Positions 23,207 through 32,658 of a stretch of 64,000 bases of DNA are shown in pieces (the first letter of the stretch is position 1; every line of letters starts with the position of its first letter). The notes beneath the pieces are model-generated. The model was not told where the DNA came from. It saw nothing but the letters and a program-made list of their open reading frames with translations, and searched no databases. Source of the DNA: Sistotremastrum niveocremeum HHB9708 (lineage: Eukaryota; Basidiomycota; Agaricomycetes; Sistotremastrales; Sistotremastraceae); assembly GCA_001630475.1 (NCBI GenBank), contig KV419449.1, forward strand, positions 62,001 through 126,000, given 5' to 3'. Both the position numbers and the translations under genes were made by a program.

Positions 23207-26200
23207 ATGGCGGGACCAAAAAAGTCCCTCCAGGGTGCAGGTGAGTGCAGCCGTATTCAGGTCGTTTCCGCATGGTTCGTTAACAAACGCCGCCAGTCTT
23301 CAATCCTGTGCTCTCGAACGTGACCGAAGTGGATGAAGACGTGGAACATGAAGAGACCACGACTGCGAAAACTTCTAGGGAGCAAAATACCGAGAGCCTG
23401 CCAGTGCGTCGCTCAACAAGAGCCGGACGTGGTACCGGCGGCCAGGACAACAGGTCGCTCACCGCAGGAGCGGCTCCGGCAACTGCTCCTCGACAAGGAA
23501 AAAATACGCAGAAAGTTATGAATGACTCGGACGAGGAACATGGCCCTCTCCCAATGAACCCCATGGCTCCCGCTGCTCAGGTCGAGAAAAAAACCAAGGC
23601 GAAGGTGTGCATAGTGTACTCTGAGGGGTTACGTGGTTGACGCATCACCCTCTTTAGAGCGGTAAAGACAAGAAGAAAAAGAAAAATGGAGCGGTTGAGA
23701 GTTCTGAGCCGTCTCGCGCAAACGTTTTGCAGAACGTAGTGAACATTCCGAAACCTTCGAAGGTATGCCTTTTTGGTGCAAAGCCTTCTTGTCACTCAGA
23801 CTCAGATTCAGCCGGCGAAGGAGCAAATTGGATCTGAAAATGGCGTGGTGAAGGTTCGTGATCGCGTCATGTAATGACTTGGTCTGAGCACCGACTACAG
23901 CACCCTAATAAAGCAAAAGCTCCCAAGGCTTCCACTGAGTCTATTTCGACAACTCCTGCTACGAAGTCCTCTGCTTCCAAGGCCGCCGCTCCCAATGTCC
24001 CAAGCACCAACGGTGTCAAAACCACTGCTGCCAAAACCCCCGTCAACGCTGCATCAAACAAGACTAAACACAACAAGATCGTAGCAGACGGGGCAAATGA
24101 ACGTCAAGGTGTATTACAGGTGCTTCATCTTCTGCTTCGTTATCTACCTGTATGTCTGACTCAAATCGCTACTCGTAGACCGCAAGTCACGTATGTTTCA
24201 CCTTTTACGTCGAAGTGTCTTTGACATCTAATTTCCTGTGATTCTCTCCAATGTCCAAAGCCCGTCGGTCGAAGCGGCACGCCTAGTGCGTCCGGGAAGA
24301 GTGGACCTGCCCATGTGTCGAGAGCCAGGAGTGTTCTGGATACCTTGAGCCCCGAGGAGCGAGCCGAGCTCATGCGAGAATACCAACCCAGCGTGAGTCG
24401 CTCCGCCGTTTCTTCCCACATTTACTTCCTCTGACATCGCCGATTTGTAGGTTGTGACAGTGGCTCATTCGTCAACTACGCCAGCACCGAGTTATGTCCG
24501 TCTGTCCTCGAGCACCCTCACACCAGGTTCCTCCGCAACACCTGTACCTCAAGCAAGACCTCGCCCTAAGCCAGCTTCTGGTGCTCCAACGTCACAACGT
24601 GCGGCTCAGTCCGTCACGAACGTATTGACTCGGGCAACATCGTTCCAAACACCCGCGCCTGTCAAGATCTCTAAGCCGGTATTCATTCGACAGGGATCGT
24701 CCGTGGTCCCTAGCGACGGTCCGGAAGCCACAGAGTCAGGCTCTGAGGACTCTTCGGAGTCCGATGATTCTGCGGACAATTCGGACAGTGAAACATCTGA
24801 TGAAGATGAAAGCTCCGAAGACCTTTCCTCCGACACCTCGGGCTCCAAAGAAAACGAGAACGATATCGATGGTACTGCTCTCGTTTTTCTTCTTCTTAAC
24901 TGTGCTCACCCACTACGTAGAGAACTATCTCCCCGAAGCGATTAAATCCTCAAAACGGATTACACTCTCCGAGGTTGAAGAGGCAGGTAGTGACGTACCT
25001 CTCCTGGCGGACCCTCTGGAACGTTACACACCTGGTATCTGCGACGGCGGCGATGGCGACGATCAAATGACTGACCAGCAAAGTGAGGTCAATCAACAGG
25101 CAGCAAAAATTCGGAACCCCTCTCCCGCAAGAAGTGCATCTCAAGCAAGAAGTGCATCTCAAGCAAGAAGTGCGTCTCGCGCAAGAAGTGCATCTCGCGC
25201 AAGAAGTGCATCTCGAGCAAGAAGTGCATCTCGCGCAATAAGCGTGGCTCCTGTCCCGACAATGGATCAAGTCGATGATACCGGGTCCCAACATGCGGAA
25301 GCTCACCTGGAGGCCGAACAAGATTATGAGATGCACGCTCAATCCGAAGTTGATTTAATTCGCTGCCATTGTGATTGTTAGAGATCTGACTTGCATTACA
25401 GGGCGATGACAACTGGACTCATGGTACGATCTCTGGCTTTTGTTGACGCAGTACTGAGACGTGTTTCCAGCATTTCGGGATGACGCTCCCCCTTCTGGTT
25501 TCCAAACAGTAGCTTCCGGGAATCTTGGTAGCCAATCAGACGCACGGAAGGAGGCTGCCAACAAAAAACGTAGTCGTGGCAGCAGGGCAGCCGAGAAATC
25601 CAACGGCAAGACATCCAACGCCGAGAAATCCAACGCCAACGACAGCGCCGATGACGCCGACGCAGAGTCGGACAATCCCAGCCAGCCAAAACGTGCCCGC
25701 GCGGCTCGACATTCAAAGGCTGACCCGAATCGTGGACCGCTCCCCACTCAACTGGGTTCTTTCAGCTTCACGCAGTCTACTCTCTCCAAATATACCTGCC
25801 ATCTCTGGGCCTTTTTACTCGTCGACAGGTCCTTCTACCCACTGAAGGAGGATGGTGTGGCCACCATTAAGGCTTCCAACGAGTATCGTCAATTTAAGGG
25901 TACCCGCAGGTATACCTGCGCAGGTACCTGCCAAAATTAGCGTGCGTGGGTATGAGTTTGGCCCTTGACCATTTTGGCAGGTACCTGCCTCCAACAAAGT
26001 GTTCTAATTTCACCATTTAACCACAAAACAAGACAGTTTTGGCAGGTATACCTGCATGGGTACCTGTACTTGGCAAGTACGGGTATGGGATTTTGGCCCA
26101 AAAAAACAGGCAGGTACCCGCACGCAGGTACCTGAGTACCACAGGTACATACTCGTTGGAGGCCTTAGCCACCATCAAGGAATTGTTTCAAGAAGCCGTG

Positions 26201-27121
26201 GCGTGGCTGGCTCAGCGGGACCCAGAGTTTAAGAAGAGGATGGGTCTGTCGTGATACCCCCTCACAATGCCTTACTGATGCAATTGCAGATGAGCCGGAC
26301 TCTCGGGTTACGCCAGAGATGATTCAATATGTGAGTCTTCACAGCGTTCTCGTTCTATGGTGTATCCTCATTCGTTCTAGGTTTGGGACAGCAGTTCGGG
26401 ATTCAGGAACAATCTGAAAACCGCCGCACTTGATGTTGTCGAAGATGCCTACGATCTCTACAACAGGCATAAATCCTGGTCTGCCGAATTCAACGACGAC
26501 GACGAACAAGAAGCTGTGAAAAAACGGGCCCGTCGGTTATTGGATACAGGAGAGTATGTCATCCACCGCCAGCCTGGGGTATGTGAACACTATTGCTATT
26601 ACTCGATCTCATTGCGTCTAGTGCACCCCTCTCAACCTGGGACACCCTGCCATCCAACGAACGATCAGCAAGGCGTTGTATGGCCCGGACAAGCTCTCGT
26701 CTATATTCCCCGACAAGTTTGAGACGGTACCGGGGCATGCTACTGTTGTAGCTGCTACAGCTGTACGTGTTCTAAACCTCGCGATTTTTTCATACAGCTT
26801 ACTTCTGTATTGATTGACAGATACGATGTGCACTCATGAAATTTCGAGACGGCCTTGCTGAACCACCTGCTTTCCGCGCTAAGGATTTCTCGACGCACTA
26901 TGTTGCGTTGTTCAATAGTCTTCAAGAACTGCTCACCTCGAACGTCCATGCTTCTCTATTCCACATGATGCGAAAAGCTTGGGCCGATACTGCGTAAGTT
27001 GTTCCCCTCCAAAGCTTTCATCCTCTGATTTTTCCCAAGCCTCAAACGCACATCGGACCGTTCGACCACCCGTCTCAAGCTGGATCTGAGCGTAGCCAAT
27101 ACCCCCACCTTCGTTGTCTAG
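23207..27121 (+). CDS. DUF6532-like protein, exon disrupted by a hAT-type MITE
   Basis: The start MAGPKKSLQGA (23207) is followed by about a dozen short exons. The N-terminal two thirds are disordered: VRRSTRAGRG, Lys-rich KKKKK, Ser/Thr/Pro-rich and acidic tracts (DSETSDEDESSEDLSSDTS near 24790) and an SR-type repeat (25127-25241). The C-terminal third is globular and resembles the DUF6532 family of agaricomycetes: FYPLKEDGVATI, KELFQEAVAWLAQ, KRARRLLDTGEYVIHRQPG, SSIFPDKFETVPGHATVVAA, TAIRCALMKFRDGLAEPPAF and YVALFNSLQELL. The last exon ends FVV at 27121. The element at 25868-26167 splits GVATI from KELF inside an exon; without it the frame is continuous. Function of the family is unknown. 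It sits as cargo near the right end of the Plavaka element. Confidence 0.6.
25127..25241 (+). repeat. 18-bp coding tandem repeat (ARSASR units)
   Basis: About 6.5 copies of an 18-bp unit (GCAAGAAGTGCATCTC plus two variable bases) encode repeats of ARSASQ or ARSASR within the DUF6532-like gene. The copies are nearly identical, which suggests recent slippage or unequal exchange. Confidence 0.9.
25868..26167. mobile_element. 300-bp hAT-type MITE (family 2) in an exon
   Basis: Flanked by the 8-bp repeat GCCACCAT (25860-25867 and 26168-26175). The ends are inverted (TAAGGCTTCCAACGAGTAT and the complement of TAAGGCCTCCAACGAGTAT). The interior is built from GGTACCTGC/GGTACCCGC/GTATACCTGC motifs in both directions. 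It lies inside an exon of the DUF6532-like gene. The longer element at 43149-44385 uses the same internal vocabulary and TAAG-starting ends. Confidence 0.88.
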
Positions 27122-28057
27122 TCGATGTCATCCCTTGCTGTCGTGAACGCTTTGTTCTCTGGGTTTGTGTCGTTTGTTTGGTTGGCTTCTGCATCGACCC
27201 GTGGTCTGAGTCTGTGTTCGTTGCTGTCGCGTCTCTTTCGTTTTCCCCCTCTCTCACATCTCCTCCGTCTCCTCCATCACTCGCTTTCGTTTTTCCTCAT
27301 TTTCATTGATTTGATTCGCCTTGGATGGATCTCCGTTCTCACCATCAATGTCTTTTCGCCGCTCACCCCTGTCGCGTAGTCGTACGATTGCAGTAATTAG
27401 TCAATATATTGCTGCCTTTGATCGTCTCATGATAATCGTGTGAAATTCACTATTCAATGAAATATACAGGGGGGATTTGAAAAGCCTATTCAGACTTTGA
27501 AGAACTTTGAAATTCTATAGAGGGCAGTGGAGGTTCTTTGGGGCAAAGCCACGTATCTTTGGAGCTCTTTGCCGAGGCTACTACCCTTTACAAAGCTTGC
27601 CAAAGGCAAACCGCGGGCATGCATAATTCCGGGGGAATCTTTAGGACTATCATAGCCGACCCGATCTTCTTTGAGTCTCTTTGTATTCATAACGGGTTGC
27701 TATGAAGACTCCACATAAAGCCGAGTTTCTTTCCGGTTCCTTATAGACAGCCGAGGTTTTTTGGGATTCTTTGACGGCCGGGCGGTATTCTTCGGGAAAG
27801 TTTAAGGACACATGGGCTTCTTTGAAGCGAGACAGAGCCGGCAAGCCGGTCTTTGTTGAGCTGTGTGTTCGACTCATGTCTCTTTGGACCCTTGGAAGCC
27901 GGCCGGTCGTTCTCCCGATGGCTATGGAACGCCCCAGAATCCCATTTTCAAGCTCCGGATTACGGAAAAGAAGGGACTTTTAATTTACGGCTATGGCTCG
28001 CTATGGTCCCTATGGAGCTTCTAAATTTCTCAAAGAACGGTTCCGGATTTGCTGATG
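27122..28057. repeat. Right arm of the Plavaka element with inverted subterminal repeats
   Basis: From about 27480 on, the plus strand is rich in CTTTGG, CTTTGA and CTATGG (for example three CTATGG within 27991-28015, and one at 27920). These are the complements of the CCAAAG/CCATAG motifs of the left arm. The stretch 27122-27480 is C/T-rich 3' flank of the cargo gene. No gene is supported. Confidence 0.6.
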
Positions 28058-28072
28058 TAGAGAGTCGCGCAC

Positions 28073-28215
28073 GCCTGTCCCTCTATCCTACTCATGATGA
28101 GTTTCAGCGCTTCCTCGTCGGACGACACTCCAGTTGTTGCCGAGGTGGCTTCTGTATCTTCCGCCTTCTTGACGAGCTGTTCTCCTCGCAAAACAAGACG
28201 CGAATTGACGTTCAT
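28073..28215 (-). pseudogene. Exon 1 of F-box paralog C, stranded on the far side of the transposon
   Basis: A 143-nt exon beginning MNVNSRLVLRGEQLVKKAED and ending SRIEGQA, followed by a GTGCGC donor. It has the same length, phase and sequence pattern as exon 1 of paralogs A and B. No exon 2 follows; instead, 13 bp into the intron the Plavaka element begins. The missing remainder is at 8339-11390. A TTATAT-containing site lies about 100 bp upstream and the flank resembles the promoters of A and B, so this end may still be transcribed. Confidence 0.8.
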
Positions 28216-29020
28216 CGAGTCTGAAGAGCCTCTCACGCCGTACGCAGGACGCAGGACGCAGGAGAAGATGGGGGGGATGAAGTGTGGGAATAAACGCGCT
28301 CTTGAGCTCGAGCTTATATGAAGCGATTTACGGTGAGCAGTAAATTTTCCAAAGTACAGTAATGGGTGCCTAGGAATTCCCATATTAGGCCCATACCAAT
28401 TCACAACGAATTCGAAGCTGTCGACGCTAGGCGCCTATCAAGGGCTCATTCTTTGTTTCGAAACGCCGCCCAGAGACCCAATCGACACGCCTCGCGACTG
28501 GCATTGGGGAGGGCGAGAGGAAAGTGTAGAGAGTCCGTAGAGGCTGCAGAGCTGCAGAGTCACTGAGTTGTCGATCAAGCTTTCCCAGCCAACTTCCGGG
28601 GTATAATTGACTGTGCATGCATGTCCCATCATTACACGAAACGTAATGCGCGTGATGTCAGTCAGGGACCCGGCATCTGTACATCTGAAACCGTTACTGA
28701 CGGTTCCAACCATTCGGGCCTTGATTCGGGCTTGATTGATTTTTTTCGAGTCCTACCGGATGCCCTCACTTGTGCGGATCATGAATTTGAGATGGCCCAC
28801 AGCTTGCGTAGACTCGTAAGAATGTCGACGAAGGCAAGGACGAAGGTTCAATTTCAACTGCCAGCTCATGATTCAATCTCCGCTCAGGTGCTTCCAATTT
28901 TCGCTCTGTTATACACGTAATGACTACACGACTACATATTCTTGCCGCTATGTCCTCCCAACTCGAGTTGTACTTCTAATCTTACACAATGCGAGAGAAA
29001 ACCTAGATGAACGAAAGGAA
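28216..29020. promoter_or_regulatory. Upstream region of paralog C; rest unassigned
   Basis: The first ~200 bp (GAGCTCGAGCTTATATGAAGC, GGTGAGCAGTAAATTTTCC) align in order with the upstream regions of A (near 5410) and B (near 7930), showing a third copy of the duplicated promoter. The remaining 600 bp have no feature I can support. Confidence 0.5.
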
Positions 29021-30990
29021 TCAGGATACATCGGTGTTGTCAACGATAACCTTAGTGACGTAAGGCGTCAAGCGAGGCTCAAAGAATTCGGGCGTGAATG
29101 AAGTGTTCAAAAGCCGAAGGGATCGCCAAGGGCGGATCCCATTTACCTTGCGCATGACCAGATTTTCCAGCAGTTGCCCGCTCATCGTGCACTGATCAAA
29201 TACCAACTCTTCCAAACTCGGACAAAGAATAATATTAGCTTCCGCGAACTGCGTAAGAGCAGAATCCGCATTGATTTTCTTGAATTGAATAGAACGGAGA
29301 GATCGACACTTTTCGAGTAAAGAACGAGTCGCAAGACCTGGAAGTGATTTATATCCTTCGTCTTCACTGACGATCTCGAGCGTGCGAAGGTCTTCGAACG
29401 GAAGGGACTTCAAGCATTCGAAGAACGCTGAGAAATCCGGAGGTAGGACAGGAGGCTGACCGCCGTCTGCCGGGAAAGTGAGAACTCTCTCGTGGGCGAA
29501 TGAAACCTCCAACAAGGGCTTTGGCTTGTCGGATGACGTGTCCATATCGTCTGGATTGGTAAGGGATGCCGTAAGATCGCACGAGGAGCCTTCGCCTCGC
29601 AAAACTAATCTGAGGGACGTTCCTTGGGAGATAAATCTCTTCAAGTCGGTGTGATTGAAGTCGACATTTGGCGCGATTTGATGGGCATACGGATCGGGGA
29701 GTTGAAAGATGATTAAAGAGAGAAGTTGGAGTTGTTTCAAATTGGGGAACGTAACCTGAGAAAGCATGCGGGAGATGTCGGTGAAATGCATTTTACTGAT
29801 AGACAGAATAGTGAGTTCCCGGAATAGGGTGGCGGAGGGAGCTGGGGGCGGAGGATGGATTCCAATGGCGCCCCATGCAAAGCACGAATTGAGCGTTACT
29901 TTCTGCAAACCAGGCACTTTGCTCAGGACTTGCAAAGTCGAGAGAAGCCCGGATCGAGGGCTTCCGGTATTCTCCATAACCACCGATTTAATGTTCGGGC
30001 AAAGATGGATATCCTCCGGTAAGTCCATACTTTCCAGGTGGAGGTGTTTCAATGTTACGGGCGGCGTACGGAAGAGGTAACCGAACAGGCTCTTTACTCG
30101 GGTTCGGAACTCAGTGTTCATAGTGTTCATAGTTCCCAAGTGAATCATCGAGTGCATCAGAAGAGTATCCAAGTTTGGACACGAGAGATCCAGACTGTCT
30201 GGATGTGCAGCGATCAATTCTTCCTGGACCATCAGATGGAGGGAGATGGACCGAGTGATCAGAGGACGAAGTTTCTCTAAATCGTTCGCTAGTGTCATAG
30301 TGGGATGCGTGGTGGCAGGAGAAGGGAAGAATTTCAGGAATGGGACGAAAGATCGTGATGGCCCGACACGGGGCGTGGCGATGGGAGGAATGGATAGATG
30401 TAAGGGGAGTTTCGTGCCTCCGCATTTCAAGATCAGATCGATATCGTTCCTCTCCCAACCCATGTGACAGCACGTAAACAGTCTCGGAGTATTAAGAGCA
30501 GTTTGTCTCCATCGTTTGCAACTGACGATGTTTTAGTACCGAGAACAATACAAGTAAAGAAGCGACTCACACGTTCACGATCGGAGGCCACTTGAAAGGA
30601 CCACATGCGTATATAGAGCGCGGATTGAGAATGGTTGATCGCATGTCGACGCAGTGTAGAAATATCATCCCTAGTACTTCGTCGGGCAGGCGTTCGATAG
30701 CGATGCGCTTGTTCAGATCCAGATTGACCGTCGCCCGATTATCATTGAGGTTATCGATAACATCCGTGAGTATTCCCAACATGTATCCCTCCGACTTCTC
30801 ATAAGATTCCTCAGCCAAACGATATCTATAAAGGCCAGATCGTCACCACTGGGCCTTGCACTGGGCACATCGCGAACGACATCAAAGCAATGACTCACGC
30901 TCGGCCCTTGACTCTAGCTACAAGGAGTTTGATCAATTCTTGCTCATTCAAATCTTTGGCCATACGGTCATCGTCTATCATTGCTGACAT
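29021..30990 (-). CDS. F-box/LRR-like protein E (diverged member of the array)
   Basis: Three exons, 30990-30899, 30825-30571 and 30521-29021, give 615 residues. Exon 1 (MSAMIDDDRMAKDL...VKGRA) ends with the same kind of boundary as exon 1 of A-C. Exon 2 carries the F-box-like IERLPDEVLGMIF (residues about 74-86). Exon 3 opens with CKRW, the counterpart of CKHW, and continues as leucine-rich LRR-like repeats (LKHLHLESMDLPEDIHLCPN). The intron positions match A-C, showing common descent, but the sequence is much more divergent. All splice sites are GT-AG and the frame is open. By family it is a probable substrate receptor of an SCF ubiquitin ligase; the target is unknown. Confidence 0.75.
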
Positions 30991-31562
30991 CGCTGCAGAT
31001 GAGGTATCGAGAACACAGGAGCAGCGCCTTGCGTCAGACTGAACAAGGGAGGACTGTGACTGTGACGGTCACAATGGCACCAGATCTTGCCGAGAGTCTT
31101 GCCGCTGTCGGGACCGATGGTGACGCATCACGCATCACGTCACGTCAGCTCACGACGACCACCTGAATTTTGTTCCCTCAAATCGCAAGTGAAGCTGTGT
31201 CTAACAACATCATGTTAATTTGCTCCTCCGCGTGCACATCTAATATCCTGGCGAAAATCTGGCTTTCCAAAACCCATCCAGGAGGCAGGATATCTCTTGG
31301 GATATTTTCACGCCGATGGCACGAGACGGATGTACCACAGTCCTGGTAAGCACGGTTGCGTCTAGCGAGTTACTTTCTCAAGACTAATACCTCTTAACAT
31401 TAATTCAGAATCTGCAACAGCTACGGTCAATCGTATCTTACGACATTGATATATACGACATGTGTATTCTCAAGCAAGTCAAACTCTTCTTTCTCGTCCA
31501 TCTCCTTTCTAATCCCGACAATTCAGACTTTGGACAAGCTGAGAGGCTGTGTGTGTCCAAGC

Positions 31563-31772
31563 ATGCCGCCCTCAACTCAGAACCCTTCCCAAGGAACAAC
31601 TCGAGGCGCCCAGATATCCAAGCCTCCCAGGCCCGATCGCGAAGACGCGAAGACTGCAGGGCGACTTCCGGCGCTACTTGCGCCAGTCGTTCTAGTGCCT
31701 CCGAGTACTACTGAGAAAGTCTCAACTTTCATTCCCCAACTATTGGAAACGCCATTCCATTTTACATTTTGA
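31563..31772 (+). CDS. Possible small hypothetical protein (69 aa)
   Basis: An ATG-started frame, MPPSTQNPSQGTTRG through STFIPQLLETPFHFTF. It is Pro/Thr-rich with a hydrophobic LPALLAPVVLVPP stretch at residues about 35-47. I recognise no family, and there is no supporting promoter or intron signal. It may be chance. Confidence 0.22.
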   Translation: MPPSTQNPSQGTTRGAQISKPPRPDREDAKTAGRLPALLAPVVLVPPSTTEKVSTFIPQLLETPFHFTF

Positions 31773-32449
31773 CGAACAGTTGATATCTGCGGAATCGGGA
31801 CGATAGGCTCCGTCGGGTGAAGCCTATTATCACAAGTCGTTGTCGTAATCAACGGACGGGGCATGTACGTGCCATTTATTCATTCTCGATTCAACGCCGC
31901 ATCGATATTGATATGTCGACAGTCCTTATCTCCCCAAACCAACGAACAACGTGCGACAAAATCACCATGCTGCATACCCTCAATTCAAAGCAAGCAACAT
32001 CTCCGAAATTGCACCCCCTCATCGTCTCATCACTCCAATTCGTCTCGCTTCAACCTCCCTGCGTCCTCCATCTACGGTCTATCGACTCCTAGCTGAGCGG
32101 CGATAAGAGCAAAAACGAGTTCTCCGCGCGGCATTCTCATATGCTACCCTCAGCCATCGTACTACCCCTGTCCCTATGTACTGCCCATGCCCATTTCATT
32201 CCATACCCCCTTCATCCGCCTCGCAGTCCGTCTTCGATACTTCCGCACCTCGCTGATTAAAACCCTCACAGGGTACGGCACGGTCCCTGCACTCTCCTCC
32301 AAGCATCCATCCGATCGAGCGTACCTCCGAGATCATCCATATCGGGAGTTACATCCCTTGGCTCAGAACACGCAACATCTAATCTAATCTAATCGAAAGC
32401 CGCCTCCGCTCCCTTACCAAACCCTGGCTTCCCTGCACACCCTCTACCA

Positions 32450-32658
32450 TGGCTCAACCGGTTCTCACAGAACGATCGTTAACCCTTGATAACGACTTTC
32501 GTGACGCACAGTTGAGATGCTACGAGTTCATCCGCTCGACCCTACACCCTCAGATCCTGCACCTACCAGTATCCTCTACCAAAAGGAGGCTTACGACGTT
32601 GCGATCCCTCTCCCGCTTCCGATATCTAGTCGAGTCACGGCTCACATTCAGGAAATGA
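32450..32658 (+). CDS. Possible small hypothetical protein (69 aa)
   Basis: ATG in a good context (TACCATGGCT) after a C/T-rich stretch, encoding MAQPVLTERSLTLDNDFRDA and a basic C-terminus. No known family. An overlapping frame continues further downstream, so an unrecognised intron could lengthen it. Confidence 0.25.

Larger units (their letters stand above)
11438..28057. mobile_element. 16.6-kb Plavaka (CACTA-like) DNA transposon with cargo genes
   Basis: The ends are inverted: CATCAGCAATCCGG at 11438 and the complement of CATCAGCAAATCCGG ending at 28057. The element is flanked by TA at 11436-11437 and 28058-28059. Joining the flanks with one TA rebuilds intron 1 of F-box paralog C with the same spacing as the corresponding part of intron 1 in paralog A. 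Both arms carry many CCATAG/CCAAAG motifs in opposite orientation. The interior has an intact-looking Plavaka-type transposase (14864-18453), a coiled-coil gene and a small acidic gene on the minus strand. On the plus strand are two hAT-like genes and a DUF6532-like gene. The ends are not the textbook CACTA and the duplication is 2 bp, so assignment to the superfamily rests mainly on the transposase. Confidence 0.8.

Noticed and set aside
11438-28057. Reading the 16.6-kb element as an LTR or other virus-like element
   Set aside because: The ends are inverted rather than direct repeats, there is no reverse transcriptase, integrase or capsid-like protein, and the transposase is of Plavaka type.
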